Source of the DNA: Rhynchonema sp. JSB1_4 | Taxonomy: Eukaryota; Nematoda; Chromadorea; Monhysterida; Xyalidae | Length of the DNA stretch: 64,000 nt | Assembly: GCA_030248065.1 (NCBI GenBank) | Contig: JASAMV010004832.1 | Location: 1 to 64,000 of the forward strand | Direction of reading: 5' to 3' | Shown here: positions 49,001-61,100 of the stretch, piece after piece | Position numbering within the stretch: position 1 is the first letter of the stretch | Layout of the letters: the number at the start of each line of letters is the position of its first letter | Translations under genes and position numbers: made by a program | The notes under the pieces: generated by a model | What the model was told of the DNA's origin: nothing | What the model saw: the letters and a program-made list of their open reading frames with translations, nothing else | Databases searched by the model: none

Positions 49001-52000
49001 CCAAGTTCATTCTGTGCAGCCTAGTCGACAAGTTTAACATGAGATTCCGCCGTATTCGATTCGAAAAATAATTCAATGTTACACCAAGTGCTCAATCTCA
49101 TCGTTTCAGGTCGAAACGGCCAAAAAGTATGGCGTGATCTGGGTGCTCGCGCGGCCAAGTTCACAGCAGAGCGTATCAAACGGGTATCGGACACGGAATA
49201 CACGTTGGTCGATGATGATAAAAGTGAAGATACGGTTAGGATTGGCTGGTTGTTGTTTGTTGTTGTTGTGCTTTAGATTGCTCCAGTTGGTCAAATAGCG
49301 TGAGCCGCCCTGTGCCCGTGTGGTCAGGCAACTTTTGGAATTTATGGGTAAAAATTTTGCCCAAGAACTTTGGCATTTACGTCGCTTGCGATTTTGGGGC
49401 GGAGCTACTGTTTAACTGGGTAGGTAGGCACCAACCAAATGGAAGTGAATAGGCACATAGACTCTCCCCAACTACATCTACATTGCTGGATGGTTGCTGA
49501 CTCGTATTGTTCAGGAAGAGAATTATGGCGTTAGGGCTCCGGCAGATATACCCGAAACCGGAAACCCGAAATATAAATTTTTTTCAACGTCCATACTTCG
49601 GGTTTAACACGGAGCATGATAATCGACCATATTTCGACTGACATTATATATTGTTCGCGCCAGCTATAAGTGGTAAAACCGAAACTTTTTCGATTGTCAT
49701 GCTTTGCGTTTCGGGTTTTTTTCCTCAAAACCCGGAACCCGAAATACGGACATAAAAATGCATTTCTATCTGGCCGAGCCCGAAGTAATGAATGCTCGCT
49801 GACTGAACATCAGAATATATTTTCGTCCATTTCTCAGGTGACACGACTCGGCCCCGGTCAATTCCAGTGCACGTGTGGTGAGTACCAGTCGTTAGTGTAC
49901 ATTTGTGAGCACACACGTGCCGTTGGTGAATATTTGGATGAAATGGAGGTGTGTATGGATGGAGGGAGTGTTTTCTCTTTATTTCTATTTTTTGGTGCGA
50001 CATGCGATATCAATTTCTGTAGGTACCATCGTAATCCCGGCTTGATGTTGCAATTCGAGTGAAGAGTATGTAGCGTACTGTTTTCCAGCAAACACTGTCC
50101 CCTTCTTGGTTCATGGTTATTAGGACGTAGTTATTGCCTCTGTAATAAATGTCCGCAAAGTACATTTTCTCAGTAGAAGTGGATAGACGTTGTACAACAT
50201 TGGAGTGCTAGGCGAGCGATCGATGAATTGACCTGTTACGCGTGTATGAAAATGAAACTACATAATCCAACAAAATACGGACTAAATTCAGCATTAGGTA
50301 GATTTCCCGCACACAGGATCTGCGCCGCATCACGTATGATGCGTATCACACGGATATTGATGCGTTCAATAAAATCATCGAAATGCAACGACCGGAGGGC
50401 TCGAAGCCGAGAAAACGGTATTGGGGCAGCCATGAATTGTGTTTTCGCTTTTTTTTCTTTCCAACGTGCATTGCAGCTATTGTTTTTTATGTTCACCAAG
50501 CTGCCCATTTTTATCTCCAACGCAAGTTGCTGTGGTGAAAACGGCTCGTAAATTTTTTTGAGTTGTGCTTCCTGGCTAAATGCTAATCATGATTTTGCGA
50601 TCGATAGTGTTTTGCTAAATTAGAGTATTATTCTTGACAGTTTTGTTACAGTATTATTCTGTCCTTTGCACTCCGCCTAAATTATGCGTTATTTGAGAAA
50701 CATTTCCAATTATGCATCAACTTTTGGCACCACAATTCACTATTTTGCTCACTAAATTTAGGTGCCATTGCATCTAAAAATTGAAGTCTGGCACCTAGAT
50801 TTCTTTGAGTTTAGGTGCCATTTGCACCTAAAATGTATGCCTTTTTAGTGGTTTCGACCCCTATTTAGGTGACAGAACACCTACTTTGCATCCAAAAAAA
50901 TCAAAGCTTCATATGCATGACGCCTGGGTCCAATTTGTGAAAGAAAAACCCATCTGCTATTTGCAGTTCGATGCTTCCGCGTCCCGACCTGGTGCCGGCC
51001 GCGCGACCTGGGGCTGGAATGCTGAAACTGTCGCCGAACGTTCGTGATGCGATCGCTGCGCTGCCGGAAGATCTGGAGATCAGCACGGTCGAATGGGAAA
51101 TCATTCTCGGTTGGTTTGGCATATTTTTGTTGTTGGAGTGAAGCTGGAGTTATGCTTGTCCATTTTGGACTTGTTGACAATGAGGACAAGTTTTTGGTTC
51201 AGTCATATTTTGTGATAGAGTTGGAACACTAATTTCGACCAACGTAAACGTCCAAAATGGGCAAGTATAATTCCAGCTCAAAGGCAAACGACGCCAATAG
51301 ACGAACCCGATTTCGAACGTGGTTTACTTGCAAAGAAAACGAACCCCTCATGAGGCACGTTGTTTGTCCATTTCACCAATCTACCACCTCCCAAATCTAT
51401 ACATACATACCCTACATCTTATCGTTGCAGCAATCTTTACGCGAATCCCAACTGTGTGTCCATTTTGATGATGTGCTTGTTTTTTTTGCCGAATTTCACT
51501 GGACCGTTATCACACGACACGACAGTGCTCGAACCACTCAGCGTATTTTGAAATGTTTCAGCCGTTCTATAAGTCTGGATTAGAAAAACGACCACTTTTG
51601 CTGTGCACCTGATAAACAAACTAAAGAATAGCAAAAAACATGAGCATCGTCAAAATAATGGGTCGTAAGAAGTGCTTGACAAAAAACATTGTTTTAGTAT
51701 TTTGCAGAGAAATCCGAGGAATTCATTCGCGACAATGCAATTTCGGCGTTTCCTGAAGAGCCGGGCATGTACGCAGTGACGGTGGATGACCAAGAGTTCA
51801 CTATTCAACGATTACAGGTCTGTGGTGGTGTTTGTGCGCTGGCGATGATTTAGAATGCTTGTGTACATTGTGCTCACCAACGTTGTGTCGTTTACGTCTT
51901 TCCTGTTTTTTTTCGGCACTTTCTTCCTTCTCGTAGTTTTCGACAGCCACCTGTCTGGCTGGTATGTCAAGTTTAGTCAGATTGTGTGCTACAAGTTTGA

Positions 52001-55000
52001 TGTTTGTTTTGAACTGGTTTGTCTCATTCTCATGTCGGGTATCGGTTTTTTGGAACTGTCAGGTGTCGGGTGTCGGCTTTTTTCTCAGATGTCGGGTGTC
52101 GGGTACCCCCGGGATCCCTAACCCTACTCATGAAGCCGCCAGTGTGAAAGTGTTCCGCACCGCTGTGGTTTTTTCGTCATTCTCATCTCGCTTGTTGTAC
52201 GTACTGCTGCCTGGATTCATCTGATTGAATTTCAAAAAATGACCTCTTTGCAGCCCCTGCTCTACCAATGCAACTGCGATCAATTCATGGCGTTGCGTTG
52301 TGTTTGCATGCATTCACTCGCTGTTGCGCACGCTGTTGGCGAACACGAGGTCTGTTTGCGCTGACGTGTGTTGTACAGTCCTTTCCAGTTACAGTGGTCA
52401 ATGCGGGCTCGGTCGGAATCGCGTATTCTCTCTGGCCTGATGTATTATCATGGATATGATTTTCCCTTGTTATCTAATATCTTACCGAAAGTGCAGAGTT
52501 CCGGGGGCTAGAAGCGTGCTTGTTTGAGAGTGTTCCAAAGCAAATTCGATATTTTGATGTTTTGGAGCTAATTTCGACAAGTTGTACTTTTAGTTGGGTG
52601 TGGCATCGTTGATGTTAAAGGGCTCGGGACACAACCGAAGGAAGGGCAGCAGAGCACAGTGTTATACATCTCTGGAAAGCACTGTGGCGGCACATATCAC
52701 GCACAAATGTTCAGCTCCTTAGAGATTCGCTATCTCTTGGTAGAGGGACTTTTCGTTCCAGAGAAAAGTGAATTTTCTCACAACTTGAAACGACCGGTGC
52801 AGAAACCCCAAATGAGTTGAAGGTCGAGTAACACGTGGATGGGAGTACAACGGCTACTGGATAATTTATCATGACAACTTCAGTCGCTCAAACTATTGTT
52901 TCCCTTGGTGAGGGTGCGAAACATTCCAAAAATCGGCCATATTTTTCGAGGACACAAGTTTGTCCCTAAATTTTGAGGCCGTGCTTTGTGTTGCAGAAAT
53001 GAAAATGCAACAGAAAAACAGAGCGTTGTCGAAAGTACCAGAAAATAAGGGTTTTAAAGTTGAAAACACTTTGATAGCGGCGTGACGGGCCAAAAAAGAC
53101 CTAAAAATTGCACCTAAACTGAATAGTTGCATTCATTGATGGAAATGTGATGTAAATAAGCCACGTATTGCATTGCATTGGAAACGAGAAAGTCAGATAA
53201 ACGCACAGTCCAACAATCTAGACGAGTTTCAAAACTTCAAACTCCATGATCCGGCTGCTGCAGCCATGCCAGCCTGAATAAGATATTTGGCTATAAGTCG
53301 TTGCTGTTAAAGATTATTGGGCATTTAATAGCTTCAAACGATGTAGCTTCAACGTAGCTATAGAACGATATATAACATGTCCATACTATCTCTTACTATG
53401 GACAAGAAACGGTCAAAATTCCGAAATCGCATACGGTGACGTGACGGTTTATTCCAGAATCGTCAAAAAAGCAATTTTTTAGCCTCTGCCCTTAAGCGTA
53501 AGAATTTATTGCGGCTTGTTATATATCGTTCGAAAGCTAATCCCGAGATACATTGTTTGGTGCTGTCACATTTACAATAGCTGTTAACAATAAGCATTTA
53601 TAGCTGAATATCATATTCAGGTTGGTATGGCTGCCCCGAGAGATCTGTAGAACTTGGGGTCTTCGGACCTTGATAGGTTGTTAAACCAGACGTTTCTCTC
53701 GATTTTTTGTTTCGAATCCGATACACTATGTGGCCTTTATGTGTCACAATTCTGGCGATGAATATAACCACCTAATTTAGCGGTAATTTAATGGATTTTT
53801 AGGCCTGTCACGGAGCTAGCCATGAGTTAAAAAATTTAAAAACCTTATTTTCTGGTACTTCGACGATGCTCTATTTCCCCATTGCGTTCTTATTTCCGTA
53901 GCGCTGAGCGTGACCTCAAAATTTAGGGACAAACTTGTGTTATCGAAAAATAAGGCCAATTTTTTGAACGTTTCGCACCCTCACCGTGTGAAGCAATGGT
54001 TTGAGCAACTGAAGTTGTATTGATAAGTTATTCCGAAGCTGTTGTAATCCTATCCACGTGTTGCTTGACCTTCAATGCATTTGGGGTTTCTGCACCGGTC
54101 GTTCCAATTTGTGCAAAAATTCAGTTTTTTCTGGAACAAAAAGTCCTTCTACCAAGAGATAGCGAATCTCCAAAGAGCTTAAAATTTGTGCGTGACATAG
54201 GCTGTCGGAATGCTTTCCAACGGTATGTAACAATATGTCCTGCTATCCTTCCTTCGGTTATGTCCCGAGCCCTTTAAAGGGGGCCTTTCGCATTTCAAAC
54301 CGCCTTCAAACTTTGCACACATTTGAACATTGTTCAGGGCGTTGTTAAACTCTCACGCACCAAGAACCCAATCTGCAGCATGCGACCAGGAGGTGCACTT
54401 CAAGAGGAACATCCGGGAACAAAGCGTGGCGCGGACCAGCCCAATTTATACCTGCGCATTCAGGCAAACTGCTTGATCAAAAAGGTGTCAAGGCGAATGA
54501 ATGTTTCGCATGAAACGTGCAACACCACTAACTATGGAATTTCGCTTTTCTTTATATTTCGAATTTCAACGAATTGTTCCAGCGCGACAAGCAGACCTTG
54601 AAACATTTAGCAGCCACGCACGAACAATTCGTTGCAATTCGAAATAAAAAGAAAAGCGAAATTCTATAGTAAGGCAAGCGCAAATATCGTGCGAAACATT
54701 CTGCGCCTTGACCACCTTTGTCATCAGGCGAGTTGCCTGAATGCACAGGGAGAAATTGGGCTGGTCCACAATTGATTTTGATCCCGGATGTTCCTCTTGA
54801 AGGGCATCTCCTGGCCGCATGCTGAACGTTAGACCTCCGGTGTGTTTGACTTTTTTGGCGCCTTGACGACTGTCTAAACACATGCAAAGTTTGAAGGGGG
54901 TTTGAAATGCGAAAGGCCCCCTTTAATAACATTTTTAATCCTATTGTCGGAATTCTTATCTCGTCCGGGAAACATTTCCGTGTGATTGGCACAATTAAGG

Positions 55001-56124
55001 TCAGTGTAAAAGAAAACGTTTCACAAACATGATATTAAATGTTGTACACCACGTATCCAAGACGACTGAAAACAAATTGTTTCAATCCTATAGTAAGTTT
55101 CTAATTTCGTTGCCTCATGCATTCGTACAGACGCAGGGAAACTCCCGTTCGAAGTCGAGGCAGGCAACAAGCTCAACACACAGTCAACAAGCCACGCAGC
55201 TGACACACACAGTCTGTGTGGCTAAAACATTCGAAACGCACACGAGCCAACTGCGTGGCTTGTTGAGTGTGTGTTGAGCTTGTTGCCTGCTTCGACTTCG
55301 AACCGCAGTTTCCCTACGTCTGTAAAAGTGTATGAGGCAACGAAATTAGAAATTTGCCATGCAACCCAAGCTTCAGCACTACATGTCATTGTGCGAACAG
55401 TACCTGGTCGAGTACATTGACGAATCGGCTCTGATGGATGGGGCGTATGAACTTGTCGAGGGGTATGACGCACAGACACAACAACAAGGAGGTGGAGGAG
55501 GGGCACATTTGGTGGCCGAGGAACAGGAGGTGGTCACACAGAATGGAAATGGTGCGTTTTTTTGGGTTGGAAGGGCGAAGCAGTATGTCGTATGAGTATG
55601 AAAGGAATATGGAGTATGGAATGTGTGCAGTCTCACCGTGGTTATGGGTGTTTTTGCATAAAGGAGCTTTCGAATTTTACTGATGATGCCACTAATTTTG
55701 AGCTGCGTATGAGTTGTTCCAGGGCTGGAAAATAACTTTTACGCTGGTCTAAATTGGTCAAGTTCACCTGACCAATTTTGACGGCCATTTTTGATTTCAT
55801 TTCGCCCTTCGTGTGCTCGGTGTACCGTTCTTATGGTGACACGGTCGGCACTTAATGTATGTATTCACCTTATTGCGATCACTACCAAAAGAGTACATTG
55901 TGCGAACTCCTCTGCCGTATGCATTTTACGTTTCGCACATGGAATTTGGTTGTGGTTCAACTGAACACATGATGGCACTGTTGTAGATAGCGTGTTTTGC
56001 TCTGATGCAACTTGCCAATGTTTTGCCTAAATGTTTGTCTAATTTCGAGTCTTTTTCAGAACACTCAATGGACGGATCGCCCGCGCCCCTGACCGCTGAA
56101 ACAACTGGCGAACCTGTATTTTAA
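43091..56124 (+). CDS. gene B, tandem SWIM-motif protein of unknown family (right-arm copy)
   Basis: Exons: 43091-43241, 43757-43869, 43947-44048, 44259-44385, 45250-45347, 45758-45862, 46203-46349, 48095-48202, 48401-48494, 49110-49234, 49838-49948, 50317-50417, 50967-51109, 51708-51817, 52254-52349, about 54916-54999, 55377-55551, 56060-56124; about 680 aa. The start is acidic (MVADIDSLGGSGDHEESAHG). Exon 4 reads VYRFLWDGRRENRSNAWWVC, which loosely recalls FLYWCH or WRKY-type zinc modules. Exon 7 has a helical LTRDEIL-like segment (GITRDEILAELPW). Exons 11 and 15 each carry a SWIM pattern CxCx9CxH (CTCGEYQSLVYICEH and CNCDQFMALRCVCMH). SWIM motifs occur in MULE transposases and in MEKK1 or ZSWIM proteins and bind zinc, so a domesticated transposase or nuclear regulator is conceivable. 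No DDE core was identified. The third-last exon is uncertain because TTAA transposons sit at its edge. Confidence 0.75.
44900..45215. mobile_element. hAT-type MITE, right copy
   Basis: Mirror of 24552-24866 in gene B intron 4, with ends CACTGGTGTGGCT and GCGACACCACTG. Confidence 0.55.
46545..46955. mobile_element. CASTGGTG-ended element, right copy
   Basis: Mirror of 22813-23221 in gene B intron 7, ends CCAGTGGTGTCG and CGTCACCAGTGG. Confidence 0.45.
47555..47981. mobile_element. TA-target MITE (TAGTCC... family), right copy
   Basis: Mirror of 21783-22209, 427 bp, TA duplicated at both ends (47553-47554 and 47982-47983). It ends about 110 bp before gene B exon 8. Confidence 0.75.
49536..49785. 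mobile_element. MITE with GGGC...CAGATATA ends, right copy
   Basis: Mirror of 19975-20224 in gene B intron 10. It lies within about 50-300 bp upstream of exon 11. Confidence 0.5.
52033..52130. mobile_element. short GTCGGGTGTCGGGT-family MITE, right copy
   Basis: Mirror of 17630-17722. It ends CCCTAACCCTA next to CTCATGAAG in gene B intron 14. Confidence 0.55.
52619..54273. mobile_element. TTAA-target fold-back transposon, right copy (1655 bp)
   Basis: TTAA at 52615-52618 and 54274-54277. The ends AGGGCTCGGGACA are inverted, followed by long inverted subterminal arms; no transposase. It is the same length as 15483-17137. Its right TTAA was reused as the target of the next element. Confidence 0.8.
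54278..54922. mobile_element. second TTAA-target MITE, right arm only (645 bp)
   Basis: It starts AGGGGGCCTTTCGCATTTC, inverted at the end. TTAA lies at 54274-54277 and 54923-54926. The inner region has a further inverted block (GAATTTCAACGAATTG type) around 54555-54650. The left arm has one uninterrupted TTAA at 15479-15482 at the matching point. The element places AAAGGCCCCC directly before the third-last exon of gene B. Confidence 0.85.
55097..55355. mobile_element. fold-back element, right copy
   Basis: Mirror of 15050-15308, immediately upstream of gene B exon 17. Confidence 0.7.
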
Positions 56125-56705
56125 GGATACTAATCATGTGAATTGTATTGTTACGCCTTTTTTTCTGCTTCATTACTGTGGATAATAGAATCTTGTTCAG
56201 TTTAGCTTCGATATGTTCCTTATGTCGGTATTTTCTTGTTTTTTTCTGTCTGGTTTCACCGTTCTTGAATCTTGATCAATGTATCTTGCTGAATTATAAC
56301 TGATCTTGTTTCTGTTGCTGTTAGCACACATTACTTTGGTTTTTGCCCTTCGTATCAGCGTCTATTATTGTGCAAAACATGTTTTTTTTCTCGAAAAGGT
56401 CACACTGTTGTTGTTGTTTTAGTTGTATCGTTCTGTTCTTCATTTGAATTTCCAATTTGTATTTCAGTCCAAATGAATAAAAAAATGTTATATTTATCGG
56501 CAGTAATTCACTTGTTTACTTGCCCGGAGTCTCAAGTCTCCGTGCCAAATTGGCCTATCACTGCTTTATTTTCATCGTCGTGTGCATTGTCCCGTGTTAT
56601 CAGTGTTTGCTTGTTGTTGTTTTTTGTTGTCCTTATGCAGCATAATACGAAAGGTTAGCGGCAGAGAAAGAGGAAGTTTTGACACCACAAATTTGCCGTA
56701 GGTGC

Positions 56706-57185
56706 CAGGGTTGGGCAAAAAAAAACGACGGTGTTTTTTCTTAAAAAAACGACGTTTTTTTTAAAAAAAACGCCTGGGTCGTTTTTCGTTTTTAAATCCT
56801 GAATTTCCTTGATTTTACCTGATTTTTCAGGGAAAGTACCCTGATTATCAAGGAAAATCAATTTTTTTTGTCCCATTTTTTTTCAAAAAATGTTCGACCA
56901 ATTTTTACTTTGTCGAGAAACGTCGATATACGGAGTTTGACTTTCAGTGATGACCCCGGCCAAAGTTGACCCCACGATGCGGGTCTGAAATGGGATCTTA
57001 GCAACTCGCTAGAAAAGGGTTGAAACCCGTTTATTTTGCCTCAGAACACATAGAATTACTTCATTTAACCACGTTTTCTTCCCAACATGAGCGTTTTCCA
57101 ATTTTTTTGGGGGCATATTTTGGTCATCTGGGCGTTTTAAAAAAAACGATTTTTTGAAAAAAAAAACGTTTTTTGCCCAACCCTG
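56706..57185. mobile_element. hAT-type MITE present only on the right arm
   Basis: The 480-bp element has classical hAT ends CAGGGTTGGGCAAAA and TTTTGCCCAACCCTG and an exact 8-bp duplication GTAGGTGC at 56698-56705 and 57186-57193. The interior has inverted AAAAAACGACG/CGTTTTTT blocks and no coding frame. The left arm has the uninterrupted target. Confidence 0.9.
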
Positions 57186-58100
57186 GTAGGTGCACCCTGA
57201 TGACATGCTTTGCACCGCTTATGTATCCATACACTTATCAAAGTTTGTGTGCACACCAGGAGAGCCAGAGTATTGCATTATTTTTAGAATCACAATCACG
57301 TCACACAAAAGTGCGCTGTCAACCACAGGCGCATTTTGGCATCAACAAGTCGCGCACAGTAGTTCTCGTGTCAAAATTTCTGTGAACAACACAGTCGCTT
57401 AGTACTGTCCTCCTCCGCCTCAGCGGCCATGGATACTGCACCGTGGTCCCATTTGTGGCTGATATCAATACCCTTTCTGACGCATTGACCTTTCTTGTGC
57501 GCCAAAATTCGGGATCTCAATCCAGTCACAATATTGACGGTGGACTGTAATAAATCTGTGAGGTCCAAGTTTCTCGCGAAGTATCTACATCAACCAGTGT
57601 GTTGTGTCATTTACGGCAAAGATTTTGCCAATCGTAAACTCAAAAACTATTGTTGTTCATAAAACAAAATCTGGCGCAGTGTTGGTTGATGCAGTTGAAT
57701 GCATCGTATGCGCCTTGTTGCACAGAAACGGCTGTGCTCTTGCCAAATGTAACAACGCGTCTGTGTGTGTTCTGTTTGCGGCATTCTTATGAATGCATTT
57801 TCTGCAATGCGCTCCTGCTGTGCAACATTAGGTGCTTTCTTTGGGGTTTCGGTTGAGTTGAGTGTAGGACTCGTATGCATTTTCTGCAGTTCTTTCAGTT
57901 TCTGGGTATTTTGGTCAGTTTCCTCGAGTTTGTTTCTGTCCACATACGAAACGCCAAAACCTGTTTCTCTGTTTCGTGTCTCGGTTGCTCATTCACTGTC
58001 TCTGAAGGTCTGCGTTGGCTGCAATTTTTCCATAGCTAAAAATTAGGTTGCAAATCTTTTCCAAAAAATAAAACTCACAAATATTCTCGTTTTCAACATT

Positions 58101-58103
58101 CAG
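58101..58103 (+). promoter_or_regulatory. splice acceptor 26 nt upstream of the gene C start
   Basis: TTTCAACATTCAG ends 26 nt before the ATG at 58130. The left-arm copy has it at the same distance (12486-12488). Confidence 0.45.
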
Positions 58104-58129
58104 AAATGCCTCGCAACTGCTGAACCAAA

Positions 58130-61100
58130 ATGAAATCACCGAAACCGACGTGCAAACTTCGCGATGGCGGCGACAAGAAGCCGGTGGTTGGACAGGGCAA
58201 TTCGGTTTCTTGTTCTGGTGAGCATGTGGCTGCTTGTGAGTTTTCAGTGTTTTTTTTTCGACTAAATTTAGGAGCCATGGCACTTAAAACTGGTTTTCAC
58301 CTTTCTCATCTGTGGGGCTACGAGTATCAAACTTGCTCCCTTTGAATAACCTGTACTTTTACTGATACAAAATTGTTGCGTTTGTATAGTGTTGGCCAAA
58401 AATTCAACATGTAATTCGTAATGTGTTTGACCCGCCACTTGCTGAAACAACTTTAGGAATATATAAGCTGCTATTAACTGTCACGTCTGGTTCACATGTG
58501 CACAACGTGTTTGTATTTATTGTCTTGCATAGATTTTCGAACAAGAACCGAGAACTCGGGAACTGATTTAAACAGCAAAATTAACCGAAATCAAAGCATT
58601 CATTCCAACAGTTTTATCGTGTCCAATTTTCAGCCATAACCGACAAGTCGAAACCGACAAAGGACACCACCAGTGTTTGGTCTTCGGCCGGCTTTCGATC
58701 CCCATATCGTTTGTGTCACAAACTCAAATGTCGAGCTCCGTACCCGAACTGGGAGTATTGTCGGCCGTATGGTGTCATAAAGACCATCCAGATTGTAAGT
58801 ATGACAATTTTCTGTATTATTTTCCCGGTTTAGATTTAGAGAGATGAAGTTTTAGTTTTGGATGGTCCATTCCACTTGCGGGACTGTTTTTTGCTGAAGT
58901 TTAGGTGCCAAGGCGCCTAAAAATTGAGATCTGGCACCTAGGTTGATTGAGTCTAGATTCCAGTGGGTCTAATTCGAAAAACAACACTGCTGCAGGTCAG
59001 TGTCCGAGAACTTGTGTTGAATATGATCGGCTTTCCTTACGGATGAAAAACGATTTTTTCGAGAAAAAATCGAAATTAAACCGAGAAAGCCGAGTCCTTC
59101 TGGGATGTGGAAAAAACCGAACAAACCCTCAGCTGCCGAGAACATCGTTTCAATTTCGCAATATTTGGCCAATTTTTGCCGAAGGTGATGAAATATCTTC
59201 TTCAGACCCACTTTGGTCGGAAATTGAAGACGTTTTTTGCTCTGTGTTGATGGTAATGAGTGTTAAAACACCTTGGACACCACAGGATTGGCTGTATAGT
59301 CCAGCCACGAACTCATGAGACGACTTATTTTGAAGTTGACTTGAACGGATCCAGTAATGTTCCGGTTCCACGTATTTCGGAAATGAAAGAAAGAGAAATG
59401 CATGTATTTTTTAAAAACACGCTCTCCACCTCGGTGCGTAAATTCCCTTTGACTCCCAGATCATTTCTGTGTTGAACGATTTTGCTGTTAGCTTCTCATG
59501 AGCACGTGGCTGGACTATACGAACATTAAATGTTTTGAAAACATCTTATTTGGAGTTCCCATGTCCTTATACAGTGCGGCTTTTATCGGTTGTTTCTTCG
59601 TTTTCTTTCGTTTTTTTACAAACTATAAAAAATACAATACAGTATTTTCTTTCGTTGGTATACGACCGGCAGAAAAATGTTTGATATGTGGCCACCATTT
59701 ATTGGGAATTGTTTCTACCATTGTTATGATGCCATTTTCGCTTGGATATCGGCAATAGCTTTCCGTTGGTTAAACTTATGAAAAATGTGGAACATTTATC
59801 ACAGCCTTTATTGGATTGAGTTCATTCGTGCTTTCATGTTCGTTCATCTTTCGCTTTGTTTTTCAGCTGGTCGGTGCAACGTTCCTGGTGTTTTCGAGTC
59901 GGCGATGTTTCTACAACCATTGTTACACCGACAACGATACGTTACTGTGGTTGTTCTTGGTTGGCTGCTGTGTTTGTTTACGTTTTGTTGCTACAATCCT
60001 ATCGCTGTGAGCATTCAGTTCACGTTTTTGTCGGCGCGTTTTCGCATTTGTAGTGAATGAATGAATGTTTAGGGTTGAATTCAACGTTCGTCACACTTGC
60101 CTTGCTGCTGCTGGCCCGTTCAGGAGCAAACTTGGTTTTATTGTCGAAATAGTCAGCCTCCAAAGCGAACATTCTGTGGCAAATTTAATTTGGTGTTTGA
60201 TGCCGAGTTCTGAACCAAAACAATTTAGCAAATTGGCAAAACTACCAAATTCCTTCCGACCAGAGTCCCGAACTAAAAAAGAAGCAAATTGCGCCAAATT
60301 GCCAGGTTTGTGCAACTTCGTTCGGCGTTGTTGGTTCGTTTGTGTTCCTGGTCATCCATTTGGTCCGACCTGACGGCATACATGGCATATTGGACACAAA
60401 GTGGACGTTGCTGAAAACTATGGTTGGTTGTAGGGGATTGGGATTATGATGATGAAGTGGTGAAGGAAGGGAATTTTGATGTGGTATTCTGCGTTGTTTT
60501 GATCAAATGCTGATGGAATCTCCCTCAAATAGAAGCCCCCCGCTCTGGCATCGGTGCTTGCTTGAACCAGAATGTCCCTGAAAAAAATGGAAGCCCCCTC
60601 CCAACGTAACCCCCTCTCTAGGGGTCAGAGCGTGGCTGAAAAACAGAAGCCCATGCCTTCTATAAGTAATAGGGCAACCCGTAAATTGCTGCAGCTTATT
60701 GTAATCTGGCAGCATTGTAATTGTGGGCCGGCAGTAAACTGGCTCTGAAATTGTGACTGAACACAAAATTTCAGGAATGTATCCATGTCGGTTCGTCAAC
60801 GTTGTTGTACTTTGTCGTGCGCTATTATTGTGCGCATTATTATGGAATGGTGAAACATCTGCGTGACAGATGGGCTGTGTTGATGGTCAGTGGACAAAAA
60901 TGTTTATTATTATTTTTTGAGCAATTGCTGATATATTTTCCATTATTCAACCAGCGTGCTTGCCGGTGCTCTGGGCGCTGTCTGGAGCTTTGGGTCTGTT
61001 GTGTCAGTTCCAGATGAAAAATGTTTTGCGCTTTGCGCATCATGGGTTTACGACACGTCTGGTTCAATATTCGTCCCTCATTTTACTTAGGGCGCGGCCA

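Larger units (their letters stand above)
56125..58103. other. intergenic DNA between B and C
   Basis: No exon is recognised. It includes a right-arm-only hAT element (56706-57185) and the broken mirror (57300-57760) of the 12854-13315 ORF. Confidence 0.5.

Noticed and set aside
58947..59318. 123-codon ORF after gene C exon 2 as a coding exon
   Set aside because: It is conserved only partly on the left arm and gives a charged sequence where a membrane helix should continue. Exon 59867-59959 joins in phase and continues the hydrophobic segment.
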